A model generated the notes under the pieces. It was not told the origin of the DNA and searched no databases. It saw only the letters and a program-made list of their open reading frames with translations. A stretch of 64,000 nucleotides of DNA, taken from positions 1-64,000 of the forward strand of contig NZ_SWFP01000015.1 in the NCBI RefSeq assembly GCF_005869225.1. Direction: 5' to 3'. Below are positions 34,905-44,543 of the stretch, piece after piece. The first letter of the stretch is position 1; each line of letters starts with the position of its first letter. Origin of the DNA: Dyadobacter bucti (GTDB lineage Bacteria; Bacteroidota; Bacteroidia; Cytophagales; Spirosomataceae). The position numbers and the translations under genes are program-made.

Positions 34905-36134
34905 TCAAATCATCAGTTTATCAAGCTGGTCTTGGTCAATTTGATAGTAGCGCCCGCGGTGCTGGCTTTCAAAGACACTGCTGTCGGAAAGCAGGGTGTA
35001 CCTGGTATAGGCATTCGAATTAGGGCTCGGCTTTAAGCCCCACTCGGTCTGCAATACGCGCTTGATCTGTGTAGAATCTATACCGCGCATTCCGCGCGTG
35101 GCAAGCCAGTTCAATGCGTCAGCTGTGCAAAAACATAACTTCGAAAGATCTCGGGCATCCATCACGTATTGAAGTGCCTCTATTAATTCAAGTTCGACCC
35201 TGCTGCGGTTGCGTTTGATCAGCTTTTTGAGCGCAGGTGTTTGGATCTGTTTGACATCAAACCACATCCTGGACTGGTTGGTGCTCCAAAGCGGGCGATT
35301 GAGCAAGAAATCCAGAAATGCCGGGATCTCTGACTGCAACTCGGCGAGCAAGCGGATGTTTTCTTTTGCAAAAGGCTCGATTTTTCTTACCCAGTACCGG
35401 GTCTCACCTGGCTCGATGAAAACGAAACTGTCCTCATTATTGGAACAAAGCACGAACTTACCAAAGAACTCCACTTCGTTGCGGTCCTTGCCCTTTGCCT
35501 CGGACTTATATTTAAGCGCCGTACTCAGGTTTTTGATCCTTTCACTATCCTGCTTTCGTTCCAGGAACGTCTCGTCGATTGCAATGATCAATGCCGATAC
35601 CCAGTCATCATTGAAGTTCGAGCTGAATTCTTCATTGGTGTTAACGGTCATATTCCGGCCGAAAATCGATTTAAGGAAATTAAGAAAGGTGGTTTTTCCC
35701 GTGCTCCGTTCCCTGCTGACCAGACAAAGGATGGGCAGCTTCTGAAGGGGATTTTTCAAAAGCAACGTCAGGTAGTCCAGCCCAAGTTCGTACTGTTCCC
35801 CAAAGATATGCCTCACGAATTCTTGACATGTTTCACATTTACCTGCCTTCGTTTCGTGCTCAAAGGGGTGGTAAAGGTTATAGAACTTGCCGATAACCTG
35901 TTGGAAACCGAAATGATCGGGGAACCGGCAGAAACCGTGCAGCTTGGGGATCTCTGAAACGAAATCCCTCCCATAATCGGCCTTGATGCATTCAACTGAC
36001 CAAAGGGACAATTTACTTTCAAATGACCCATCCAGGTTTGGACGGTCAACGAGTTTGTAATAGCTGGTCCCAATCCGGACGTATCCGGTCCTTGTTATTG
36101 CAGTAGCAATATCTTGTTCGTGTCTGGCTTTCAT
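34905..36134 (-). CDS. Primase-helicase family ATPase (VapE/DUF5906-like)
   Basis: 409 residues. The helicase-type P-loop is SRERSTGKTTFLNFL (~150-165) with the acidic Walker B region ALIIAIDETFLERK and a sensor-like KFVLCSNNEDSF. The C-terminal ~90 residues hold a winged-helix-like segment (LNWLATRGMRGIDSTQIKRVLQTEWG). It is the replication ATPase of the element, probably with the primase downstream. Confidence 0.85.
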   Translation of the reverse strand: MKARHEQDIATAITRTGYVRIGTSYYKLVDRPNLDGSFESKLSLWSVECIKADYGRDFVSEIPKLHGFCRFPDHFGFQQVIGKFYNLYHPFEHETKAGKCETCQEFVRHIFGEQYELGLDYLTLLLKNPLQKLPILCLVSRERSTGKTTFLNFLKSIFGRNMTVNTNEEFSSNFNDDWVSALIIAIDETFLERKQDSERIKNLSTALKYKSEAKGKDRNEVEFFGKFVLCSNNEDSFVFIEPGETRYWVRKIEPFAKENIRLLAELQSEIPAFLDFLLNRPLWSTNQSRMWFDVKQIQTPALKKLIKRNRSRVELELIEALQYVMDARDLSKLCFCTADALNWLATRGMRGIDSTQIKRVLQTEWGLKPSPNSNAYTRYTLLSDSSVFESQHRGRYYQIDQDQLDKLMI

Positions 36135-36146
36135 GACAAGGAGGGT

Positions 36147-36476
36147 TTATCGGTTTGACCGGAGCCATTCGATCAGCTCTTTGCGGAAGAAAATATTTCG
36201 GCTGCCACTTTTGTGAAAGGGGATCTTTCCTTGTGAGCAGTAGGCATAGACCGTCTGCTTTGATTTTTTCACCAGCAATGCGGCTTCCTCGATCTCCATG
36301 GGGTGTTCGGTATCGTCGGCTATCTTTCTAGTGATCACGCGCTCTACGACTGTCTCGATCAGCGGCTCGGATACATTGAGTAGTGCTTTCTCGACAAGTC
36401 TCTGGACAAGGCCGTCAAATGTCGTCTCTTCCTCCCGGTAGGTGCTTTTGGTAATGTTTGATGGGTAAGTTTTCAT
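36147..36476 (-). CDS. Excisionase-family helix-turn-helix protein
   Basis: 109 residues from the ATG at 36476. The C-terminal half is the HTH_17/excisionase fold: MEIEEAALLVKKSKQTVYAYCSQGKIPFHKSGSRNIFFRKELIEWL. The N-terminal 50 residues are helical. Such proteins act as recombination directionality factors or regulators of the replication genes. It precedes the ATPase by 12 bp. Confidence 0.85.
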   Translation of the reverse strand: MKTYPSNITKSTYREEETTFDGLVQRLVEKALLNVSEPLIETVVERVITRKIADDTEHPMEIEEAALLVKKSKQTVYAYCSQGKIPFHKSGSRNIFFRKELIEWLRSNR

Positions 36477-36594
36477 TTTGGCAATTGTTAATAGTGATTG
36501 AAAAACAATTGCAAATGAAATTCGAAGAGGCTTCAAAATGGGTCATCTGACATGACAAGAGACCCGACATTGATAAACAGAAGTAAAGAATGGA

Positions 36595-37608
36595 TTAGTC
36601 GGGTAACCTGGAAGCATCTAACGAGGCGGTCACTTCATTGTAGAAAGCCCAGGCAACGTCGTTTCTGTCTTTGTTTTCAAGCTGGGTCATAAAGTCTGTG
36701 ACTGCCAGGTCAGATAGGATGTTGCGCCCGAACCGGATTGAAAAGCTGGCGGTATAGATATCAACCCGTTCCAGTTGGGTGCAATCGAAGAACCGCTCGT
36801 TAATGACACCGAGGTGCTTTAAAATGTAGGGTAATGCAAGGATGTGGGTGAGTTTATGAAATGTGTTTTTCCTGGGGACGAAATGAGACCGGCTGTTTAA
36901 GATGCCGCGCTGGCAGAGCTGCCCTTTGAAGCTTTCTATGTCCACGCCTTTCAGGTAACTGTACAGGTCGCCTGCAGGACTTTTAGTCGGCCGATATACG
37001 GGAGTAGCAGGGGCGGAAGTTGTCGCCGGGATGTTTTGGAGCTGGGCTGTATGTTGGGCAAGATCAATGGCCCGTTGCCAAAACCTAAGTCCCATTCGTG
37101 GGTACTTGCTATACCCATCAACAGGATAGAATTTGCTTTCAGCTGTGCGGAGCTTAACAAGATGTTCACTGACTTGCTTGGGATTAAGCTGATCCAGTAT
37201 CAGCTGCCAGGATTCTATCCAATAATCAAATAGTGAGACATTGTTAAACGAAGCAGGCTGGCCGTAGATGACATAGTACAGGACTTCCCGTAATTCGGTC
37301 CTGTTAAAATCAGGGTCATCCTTTCCGAAAAAAGTAATTCCGGAAATGCGCTCGGAGAACACAGCAAGTTCGCTTTTCCTGGAAGCAATAAAACCGCCAA
37401 CGATTTCTGACCGGAGATAAATTAATGCGGCCCATTCGACTAGCAGCTCGCCAAGTTGTTTAATAACGGCTTCCAGCTCGATGCCCCAATTTTGAAGGAC
37501 TGTACATTCGCTTGTTGCAAACTCGGTAATGCTGGGATCATCGTCATTGAAAAACCGGAAAAACCCATTGTTTTCCAGTAGAGCCAATCTTTCCGGAACA
37601 ATATCCAT
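36595..37608 (-). CDS. Hypothetical protein of integrative elements (possibly RteC-like)
   Basis: 337 residues that lie directly after the integrase stop (2-bp gap). The C-terminal ~100 residues (FHKLTHILALPYILKHLGVINERFFDCTQLERVDIYTASFSIRFGRN) look like part of a helix-turn-helix domain, in the position RteC has in CTnDOT-type elements. The resemblance is weak and I do not assert it. It has no signal or membrane segment. Confidence 0.6.
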   Translation of the reverse strand: MDIVPERLALLENNGFFRFFNDDDPSITEFATSECTVLQNWGIELEAVIKQLGELLVEWAALIYLRSEIVGGFIASRKSELAVFSERISGITFFGKDDPDFNRTELREVLYYVIYGQPASFNNVSLFDYWIESWQLILDQLNPKQVSEHLVKLRTAESKFYPVDGYSKYPRMGLRFWQRAIDLAQHTAQLQNIPATTSAPATPVYRPTKSPAGDLYSYLKGVDIESFKGQLCQRGILNSRSHFVPRKNTFHKLTHILALPYILKHLGVINERFFDCTQLERVDIYTASFSIRFGRNILSDLAVTDFMTQLENKDRNDVAWAFYNEVTASLDASRLPD

Positions 37609-37610
37609 AG

Positions 37611-38864
37611 TTAGAAATTCAAAAGGCGGCTAGTGATTGTTTTTAGACGTTCGTCTTCAATACTTCCCACGTAACCCTCTGTGGTGGTGATACTTTTGTG
37701 GCCGGTCATCGATTTGATCTCCATGAGTGTACCACCTTCAGAGATCAGTTTAGTTACAAAGCTGTGACGCGCCACGTAGGTCGTTATCTCTTTTTCAATT
37801 TTAAGCTTCTCACCGATGCGCCGCATGTATTTGTTGATTTGCTTAACGAGCTGTTGCACCGCCCTTTTCACTTTTAATGAATCCATACTTTCGTCCAGCA
37901 CGGGGAAAATATAATTTTCATCAATAGGTGCATTGCCCCATTCCTCGATAATCTGTTTCATTCTAGGCAACAAGTGCACTTCTATCAGCGTACTCTCCCG
38001 GTTGGTCCTTTTTGTTTTTTCACGTACAAAAACGACACGATCAGACCTAAGATTGGCATATTTAAGCCGTGCCATATCGGTTGGGTTCATTCCGTTCCCC
38101 ATGTACATGAAGAGCCAGTATGCCAGGTACCGTTGTTCGAACTGGTCAGGTTGATAGTTGATGATTTTACGCAGATCTTCATTAGACAAAGCGCGTTTAG
38201 AATTCTTCTTGGTAGGGATTACATAGCGGCGAGGGCCAAATGGATACTCCTCCATTTTTTGTTTGTCGCTATCGATCATAATATTGACCACAGCACGTAG
38301 GTTCCGCAAATAAAATCCCACCGTAGTCAACGTGGCCCCATTGTCAACCATCCACTTCTCGTAGGCCCGCAGAAAACGGACATTGATGCTTCCCAAAGAA
38401 AGCTTCTTTTTTGCGTGAAACTTCTTAAAACTAGTGAGGGCATTTTCGTAGGTGATCGCCGTTCCTATTCTGTCATCGGATTTCAATGAAGCGATCTTTT
38501 CTTCGATCGCTTCGAATACATCGTCCGAATCAGTAGAAGGCCGGTGAGCCGCCCGGTCCTCAAAAAGATCGAAGCTAAAAACCTTCATTTGGGAGATGAT
38601 TTGATTGGCATCAGTGACGTGCTTGTTCAGGCCCTTGCTGACCGCTAAAAGCTGCGCATACTCCTTTGTCCCAATGTATTTTTTCGCCCGCAGAAGCTCG
38701 CAATCACGCTGCCTTACAAAATCTTCCTCAGTCATATCCTGACCTGTCGGGTAGTACTTGGATTCACGGCGGTACGTAATTCGGAGTTTTACCGGATACA
38801 ATCCTTCTTTTTTTGCAAACCTTTTATCCAGGATGAGTGCCAATTTCGGGGCTGATGCTACCAT
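37611..38864 (-). CDS. Tyrosine recombinase / integrase of the tRNA-Thr element
   Basis: 417 residues from the ATG at 38864 (MVASAPKLALILDKRFAKK), taken because the open frame further upstream overlaps the subterminal repeat. Arm-binding domain to ~85, core-binding ~115-215, catalytic ~225-410. Catalytic pieces: YVARHSFVTKLI (HxxR with Tyr for His), MTGHKSITTTEGYVGSI (His and nucleophile Tyr). The first catalytic Arg is replaced (GNGMNPTDMARL), as in IntDOT relatives. Its start lies ~155 bp from the right att repeat. Confidence 0.92.
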   Translation of the reverse strand: MVASAPKLALILDKRFAKKEGLYPVKLRITYRRESKYYPTGQDMTEEDFVRQRDCELLRAKKYIGTKEYAQLLAVSKGLNKHVTDANQIISQMKVFSFDLFEDRAAHRPSTDSDDVFEAIEEKIASLKSDDRIGTAITYENALTSFKKFHAKKKLSLGSINVRFLRAYEKWMVDNGATLTTVGFYLRNLRAVVNIMIDSDKQKMEEYPFGPRRYVIPTKKNSKRALSNEDLRKIINYQPDQFEQRYLAYWLFMYMGNGMNPTDMARLKYANLRSDRVVFVREKTKRTNRESTLIEVHLLPRMKQIIEEWGNAPIDENYIFPVLDESMDSLKVKRAVQQLVKQINKYMRRIGEKLKIEKEITTYVARHSFVTKLISEGGTLMEIKSMTGHKSITTTEGYVGSIEDERLKTITSRLLNF

Positions 38865-38888
38865 ACTGCAAGATTTTACCGTCAAAAA

Positions 38889-38912
38889 TTTGCAAACAAT
38901 TTGCAAACATTT
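38889..38912. repeat. Right subterminal repeat (TTTGCAAACA twice)
   Basis: Identical to 19088-19111. It lies just upstream of the chosen integrase start, so it could also be an operator for integrase expression. Confidence 0.65.
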
Positions 38913-39019
38913 TCAATAAATATAGGTAAACAGTAGTAAACTAAAAAATAAAAAACATTGAAATTAGCTCGTATGGGCACTTTTACTTGTAGGCATTTAC
39001 TGCCATTTACCACTTTTCG

Positions 39020-39072
39020 CTGACTTGTAATCAGTAGGTCGTTGGTTCGATCCCGACTGGGGGCTCTTGAAA
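39020..39072. repeat. attR: right 53-bp direct repeat
   Basis: Detached 3' half of tRNA-Thr (anticodon loop to discriminator) plus 7 bases, identical to 18995-19047. There is no 5' half here, so it cannot make a tRNA. Confidence 0.95.
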
Positions 39073-39075
39073 GTC

Positions 39076-39115
39076 AAGCACTTAGCATTAATTTGCTAGG
39101 TGCTTTTTGCTTTAC
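39076..39115 (+). terminator. Terminator after detached tRNA-Thr half
   Basis: AAGCACTTAGCA with its near-complement TTTGCTAGGTGCTT, followed by TTTTGCTTT. Probably the tRNA's own terminator before integration. The remainder up to 39584 is non-coding and shows nothing else I can support. Confidence 0.7.
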
Positions 39116-39584
39116 TTGCAATAAAAGTTGGACTAGTTTTTTTCAAGGAGAAGCTGTGTCGACCGGTCAGTTGTGGATCAAGTCCTAAATTTGTGGAGCG
39201 CATAGGATTTTTTAGATAAAATTAGATGGTGGTTAAGCGTCAGCTAGTAGGGTGTTGGAATTAGGTGGAAAACCGGGAAGAAAATTGGATGCATCTTGAT
39301 AGAAGCTGCTAACTTTAATTGTATTGCTATTGGCGGTCCGGTTTGTGGGTCGGATGGGGCGAACTAAAGCAATGAGTGCTATGCCCGGTCTGCCGGTATG
39401 ATTCCTATACAACATGAAGGTGTCAGTGATGTATTTAACTTGCCTACTGGAACGCAATTTTTGTTGTTCATTTTTTACCGTTTCCTGAATCTTTAAAAAT
39501 TATTTCTTTACAAGCAGTATCCGGCACGGTTTATTGTCTCCTAGTTACAATACGTTTATTAAAATACTCATCCGAATTAAACTT

Positions 39585-41753
39585 ATGAAAAAGATTTTAC
39601 AACTCATTTTACTTCTCGCATTATCAACCACCCCAGCCTGGTCGCAGACGTGCAGTGTCGCAGCATTCAAAACGCAGGCTGATGTTGATAATTTTAGCAC
39701 GGCCTATCCTGGATGTACGGTGCTTAATGGCAATGTGGGCATCGTTTCGACCAACATAACAAACCTGGACGGGCTGCGGAGTGTCACACGGATCGCCGGA
39801 TCTCTAAACATCAATTTTAATCCAAACTTGGTCAGTATCGCCGGTTTGTCTTCCCTGGAACAACTGGACGGCTCACTTAATATTGAAGACAATGATAACC
39901 TGCTCACTATCGATGGCCTGCAAAAATTGGTGCGGCCGTTACAACGTATTAGGATAGTTTACAATGAACGACTTACAAGTATCGCTGCGCTTAGTGGCGT
40001 TACCCGAATCTATAACACACTGTCCATCGGTGCAAATCCAGCTTTGACTAGTTTGGAAGGACTGCACAATGTGACGGCAGTATTTGGAGCAGTTTCTATA
40101 GCGCAAAATGACATTATTCGGGATCTAAATGGACTTAGAAGACTTAAACAGGTGAGATGGTACCTGCACATCGGCAATAATAAAAACCTCAAAAGTCTAA
40201 AAGGGATGGCGCGGATGGAATCTTTGGACGGATATCTTGAAATTTCGGGTAATAACGCATTAACCAGCATTTCGGAGCTTGCGCAATTGAAAAGCGCCAA
40301 TTCTATTGTGATTACTAACAATACACTTTTGTCCGAATGTGCGATCAAGATAATTTGTGAGAAGGTTAAACTAGGAGATACCAACATTTCAGGGAATGCT
40401 GTGGGCTGCTCCACCGACGAGGAAGTCAGGTTGTCCGATGCCTGTACGCCTAAAACGCTGCTACGCATAAATGCCGGCGGACCGGCTTTCACGACTGCGA
40501 CCCAAAAACTATTTGTCGCTGATCAGTATTATGCTGGTATCGACCGTACGAGCTCCATCGCCTCGGGAGATATTCTCAACACGACCAATGATGTGCTTTA
40601 TCGCTCCGGACGCTGTTCACCTTCTTTTAGCTACAACATTCCAGTTACCAATGAACTGGTGAATGTGATCCTGCATTTCGCAGAGACTTATTTTGGCGCA
40701 CCAGGTAAAAAAGGCGGCGCGGGCAGCAGACAGTTTAATGTTAACATAGAAGGAAGCCGCAAGCTTACTAATTACGACATTTTTGCCGAGGCTGGGGGAG
40801 CGCTGCGTGCAGTTCAGCTGACAATCCCAGTCATGGTCACTGACGGCATGCTAAACATAGATTTTCTTACTGGTGCGGCAGACCTTCCGAGAGTTTCAGC
40901 CATTGAAGTGACTGCAAGCCCAACTTTGTCACCAGTGGCCGATGGTATGATAAATATGGGTATTTATAGAAATACCAATTACGGTTCTGCGAAATATCTA
41001 AACGTTCGTCGGGTTCTTAACCAAGAACCCACCTATATCGGTGATGCCTTAACCTATATAAAATTTCAACTCCCCGTCGGAAAGGCTGAAATCACCTCGG
41101 CCAAACTGCGCCTCTATACGTCTACCTATTGGGAAAGCGCTGACATCCATGCCTATGGCGTCAATGATGATAGCTGGACAGAGGAGACCCTTACCGGAAA
41201 CAATGCGCCTGCCGCCTCAACTTCGTCACTTGGGTCTACCACCGTGAATGAAGTTGCCCAATATCGTGAAATTGATGTGACCAGTTATGTCAATGCACAG
41301 CGGCAATCTGGTGACGTACTGGTAAGTTTTATGTTAGACGATCCAAACAAAACGAGTGTCACGGCAACTGTGAACAGCAAGGAATTAGGCGCTCTGGGGC
41401 CTCAGCTCGTGTTTCAGACTACACCCATTGTCCAGACTTCAAACATGACTGCACGCTTGGGCGAGGAAGTAATTTTGTCAGAAGTTCAGGAGAAACAGCC
41501 TTCGATTGTTTTTCCAAACCCCATCAAAGGTCAGTTTACAGTTTCGCTTTCAGCAGAACATTCCGGGCCAGTTTCTTTTGAGCTGATCAATGCAAGCGGA
41601 ACGAGTCACGCTATTCAGACCCCTCAAAATGCCAAACCAGGTGAAAATGCAGAAGTCAACATCGCTGGAATGTTATTAAATCCAGGCATTTATTTACTGA
41701 AAATAAAGTCGGATGCATTTACAGAGATAGTGAAGACTCTTGTCACAGAGTGA
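39585..41753 (+). CDS. Type IX-secreted protein with LRR-like, malectin-like and CBM96-like domains
   Basis: 722 residues from the ATG at 39585, where a signal peptide starts (LQLILLLALSTTPAWSQ). Residues ~20-245 are receptor-L/LRR-like repeats (ITNLDGLRSVTRIAGSLNINFNPNL; LISIDGLQKL-type units). About 265-410 is a malectin-like segment (LLRINAGGPAFTTATQKLFVADQYYAGIDRTSSI, NVILHFAETYFG). About 420-590 resembles CBM96/DNRLRE (YIKFQLPVGKAEITSAKLRLYTSTYWES). The last ~80 residues are a T9SS sorting domain (IVFPNPIKGQFTVSL). It should be secreted and bound to the surface, with carbohydrate-binding potential. Confidence 0.88.
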   Translation: MKKILQLILLLALSTTPAWSQTCSVAAFKTQADVDNFSTAYPGCTVLNGNVGIVSTNITNLDGLRSVTRIAGSLNINFNPNLVSIAGLSSLEQLDGSLNIEDNDNLLTIDGLQKLVRPLQRIRIVYNERLTSIAALSGVTRIYNTLSIGANPALTSLEGLHNVTAVFGAVSIAQNDIIRDLNGLRRLKQVRWYLHIGNNKNLKSLKGMARMESLDGYLEISGNNALTSISELAQLKSANSIVITNNTLLSECAIKIICEKVKLGDTNISGNAVGCSTDEEVRLSDACTPKTLLRINAGGPAFTTATQKLFVADQYYAGIDRTSSIASGDILNTTNDVLYRSGRCSPSFSYNIPVTNELVNVILHFAETYFGAPGKKGGAGSRQFNVNIEGSRKLTNYDIFAEAGGALRAVQLTIPVMVTDGMLNIDFLTGAADLPRVSAIEVTASPTLSPVADGMINMGIYRNTNYGSAKYLNVRRVLNQEPTYIGDALTYIKFQLPVGKAEITSAKLRLYTSTYWESADIHAYGVNDDSWTEETLTGNNAPAASTSSLGSTTVNEVAQYREIDVTSYVNAQRQSGDVLVSFMLDDPNKTSVTATVNSKELGALGPQLVFQTTPIVQTSNMTARLGEEVILSEVQEKQPSIVFPNPIKGQFTVSLSAEHSGPVSFELINASGTSHAIQTPQNAKPGENAEVNIAGMLLNPGIYLLKIKSDAFTEIVKTLVTE

Positions 41754-41772
41754 AGTACGACAATGAGCAAGA

Positions 41773-41803
41773 AAAGAAGTCGCTCAGAGATGGGCGGCTT
41801 CTT
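41773..41803 (+). terminator. Rho-independent terminator
   Basis: AAGAAGTCGC / GCGGCTTCTT stem (one G-T pair) followed by a short T-run, 20 bp after the T9SS-protein stop. Confidence 0.7.
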
Positions 41804-42591
41804 TGTATTTAGAGCCATATAAGTGGAATTGCAACAATAAAGAGGACAAAAGATTAAGCCGCAATTTTCTGTCGAAGGGGGGGATTGAATGTTTCTTTAG
41901 TATTTGTAAACAACCGTCGTCCCAATCTTCCGCGTATTATGTCAAAATTGCGAAGCATTCCCCCGGAATATAACTGCCCTGAATTACAGTACTCCCACCC
42001 TTGAATTTTGACACTGTGATTAAACGGGAAAAACACCCGGAGGGTCGTGAAGAACACCCTATTTTCTAACCTGGTTTTTCGGGAAAATGTTAATCGGGTA
42101 TTTTTGCATAACCCCTTTTTCGGCGGTTTTAAATGGAGAGTGTTATCGATAAGGTAGCCCCGGTTCGGGGCTACCTTTTGTGTGAGAACGTACCGCTAAA
42201 TAACCTCTACGGCGATCTGAAGTATATTTGTCAGGTTCCGATTCATTTAGGATAACCGGTTTCGAAGTTGGATTGGCACATTTATTTTACATAGCTCTGT
42301 CTATCTTTTATCCCAACGATATAACGTAATACTGGTCAAGCGTGGTTCGAAACGGGCCACTCTTCCTTTATTGCAGCGCCAGAATTCAATAAGAAAGTAT
42401 AGGAAGTTGGGTAGGATTATTACGGTGTTCGGGAATATCTATGGTTAATCTAAGTCTGCCAGACGAAAATTTATGCTTTTTTAATTGGCTCCTTTCTTTC
42501 ATTCAATAGCAATGAATCTCAAGGTTGATTTCAGGACTGCTTCCAAACAGTTAATAACAATTACGCACGGATTTCTGGATCATCATCAACT
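41804..42591. other. Long intergenic region with an orphan terminator
   Basis: No gene I can support apart from the candidate transcript at 42099-42180. A short frame at 41854-42057 on the minus strand has no recognisable features and I leave it out. Confidence 0.5.
42099..42180 (+). ncRNA. Candidate small RNA with promoter and terminator
   Basis: A Bacteroidota-type -7 element (TATTTTTG, 42099-42106) would start a transcript near 42112. A strong terminator, AAGGTAGCCCCG-GTTC-CGGGGCTACCTT in outline with a T-run (42151-42180), would end it, giving ~68 nt. No coding frame of note lies between. Inference from signals only. Confidence 0.35.
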
Positions 42592-44538
42592 CTATAAAAG
42601 GCGTTCTGTTCTAAGCCATTCAAACCAGGCAGCCAGGGAGATAGTTTTGGTTACATGGAACAAGCTGCGATTATACGTGTTGACTTCCAATCCGTCGGTT
42701 TGCAAGAATTTTATTGTTGATTGAAATTTGTCCCTATCTACAAAATTCCAGACTTCGGTGGAATCCATCAATAACTCACTGGATTGTTCGTAAAGGCGTA
42801 ATGTAAATTGCCTGCCGAAATCACCAACTGTCGCCTTCTGATGTCTTAGCCTGACGTGCTCCGGCAATATTCCTTTCATGGCTTCTCTGAAATGTACCCG
42901 CCCCTGTCCGTTTCCAAACTTCATGATGGCAGGTATGGAAACACATAGCTCGAACAGTTCCTTATCATAAAACGGGGATGTGTTTTTGAATCCGTAAAAG
43001 TTTCCCAATGCAAATCTCTCTTCATTAAGCGCAATTGCGTGCTGATTATAAACATCCTCGAACCATTGCTGATAAACCATTGGAATATCGCCGCGTAACG
43101 TCTCAGAAAGTTTCGGAGCAGAATTCAGTTGTGTGAGCGATATGTCCTGAAAGTCGCCACGAAGTATATTCATGGGTTGAATTGAAGGCTTTGTTAATTT
43201 GGCAGCTAATGCCTTAAGGCTTTGTTTTAGCAAATAAGGGAGCGATATTTCAAATTGGCTGGCAGTTTCTTGATATAGTTGACAGCACTCTGAAATCCCC
43301 AGTTTTGTAAATTTTGCAGCAAGCCGCTTGTAAAGGAAATTCTGCTCTACAATCCGGGCTTTTTCATCGCAAGTCAGGTTGACCCAGTGGGGATATTGAT
43401 CTGCCAGTGAAAAGTATCCAACTCGTTTCCGAAGAAGGCTTTTCAGCATTTGCCATTGTTTATCCCTGTAAAGCCACTCCAATAGCTCCAAACCGCTTCC
43501 CACAACAGAATCTCCATCGTTGCCATTCATGAGAATACTACAACCTATTTCCCTTGCCAGGCGGTAAACGGCCGCTGCCGACGAAGGAGACATTAAAGCC
43601 CCCTGGGGTCGGCCGAATATCGAGGTATTTGAAATAGTAATAGCGAAATCATCTGTTGATTGAACGACTTCGTGGTGAATAGAGCCGATGTTTTCTGCAA
43701 CGCTCCTCGCATAAACATGATCATCACCTTTATATCCCCGCGTGCTGTAATAAAATGTATGAAGAGACTGCTCCGGGTGAAGGATTTTAGCAATTGAACT
43801 GACCGAAGAAGAGTCCAGACCGCCACTTAAATGTGATCCGAGTAAGCCGGAGAAGTTTTTTGTTTTCTGGTCAACGGATTTGGTCAGTAACTCCCGAAAT
43901 GCGTCGCCACACTCAGGAAGTGTTTTTATGTCGGCCCACTGCGTAATGCTGAATTCTGCAAATGACGTATTGCTTTTTTTATCCGGGCTGATGACTAACA
44001 AGTGTCCCGGCAGTGCGGCGTTAATATGCCGGTAAAACGTGTCTTCTGAATAGTCGCGGGACTGGTCATTTCGAAAAGTTGCATAACCAAGTATGCGGTT
44101 GATATCGTAAGCCAGGTAGTTTCTTGCGGGCGGCATGCGAACGAGCGTCGCCAAATTGGTAGCAAACGCCAGAAACTGATTCGGAACGAGCAGATAATAC
44201 AACGGAAACATCCCGAACAGATTCCGGGCTATTGAAAGCGTATTTCTTTTCGCATCGAACCAGATCCCAACGTCCACCTGGGCGGACGATTCTTTTAATT
44301 TCTGGGTGAACGCAAAAGATGAGGTCAAGGTTTTCGGCGTTTTAGAGCCTAACAACCTGACCTCATCAGTTTCTTCAACTCCAATCCAAACATTGTAGGG
44401 GACCGACTTTAAATCTTCTGAAAGTTCTATATAACCATTGCTCCAAACGATTACATCTTCATTGTTTCTGTAATTGTGAAAATGAGAGCCCTTGTTATAA
44501 AAATCGACAAATCCCTTAATATCCATTGGAACCGCCAA
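42592..44538 (-). CDS. Asparagine-synthetase-like enzyme, probable lasso peptide cyclase
   Basis: 648 residues. The ATP-pyrophosphatase loop SGGLDSS lies at 238-244 and a second ATP-binding region follows near 320 (NGNDGDSVVGSGLELL). The N-terminal glutaminase-like domain has no Cys at position 2, so it cannot release ammonia from glutamine. That is the usual state of lasso cyclases (McjC class), which use ATP to make an isopeptide bond. A lasso-like precursor ends 5 bp before its start. An alternative start is four codons in (MDIKGF). The alternative, a plain asparagine synthase relative, is less likely for the missing Cys and the neighbour. Confidence 0.8.
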   Translation of the reverse strand: MAVPMDIKGFVDFYNKGSHFHNYRNNEDVIVWSNGYIELSEDLKSVPYNVWIGVEETDEVRLLGSKTPKTLTSSFAFTQKLKESSAQVDVGIWFDAKRNTLSIARNLFGMFPLYYLLVPNQFLAFATNLATLVRMPPARNYLAYDINRILGYATFRNDQSRDYSEDTFYRHINAALPGHLLVISPDKKSNTSFAEFSITQWADIKTLPECGDAFRELLTKSVDQKTKNFSGLLGSHLSGGLDSSSVSSIAKILHPEQSLHTFYYSTRGYKGDDHVYARSVAENIGSIHHEVVQSTDDFAITISNTSIFGRPQGALMSPSSAAAVYRLAREIGCSILMNGNDGDSVVGSGLELLEWLYRDKQWQMLKSLLRKRVGYFSLADQYPHWVNLTCDEKARIVEQNFLYKRLAAKFTKLGISECCQLYQETASQFEISLPYLLKQSLKALAAKLTKPSIQPMNILRGDFQDISLTQLNSAPKLSETLRGDIPMVYQQWFEDVYNQHAIALNEERFALGNFYGFKNTSPFYDKELFELCVSIPAIMKFGNGQGRVHFREAMKGILPEHVRLRHQKATVGDFGRQFTLRLYEQSSELLMDSTEVWNFVDRDKFQSTIKFLQTDGLEVNTYNRSLFHVTKTISLAAWFEWLRTERLL

Positions 44539-44543
44539 TTTAC

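Noticed and set aside
39020..39065. Second tRNA-Thr
   Set aside because: Only the 3' half is present; it is the att copy left by integration.
39233..39457. 74-codon frame on the minus strand after the right att repeat
   Set aside because: No domain, signal or neighbour support.
41854..42057. 67-codon frame on the minus strand
   Set aside because: No start context, no recognisable segment and poor composition; treated as non-coding.
42592..44538. Housekeeping asparagine synthetase (AsnB)
   Set aside because: The catalytic N-terminal Cys is absent and a lasso-like precursor is directly adjacent.
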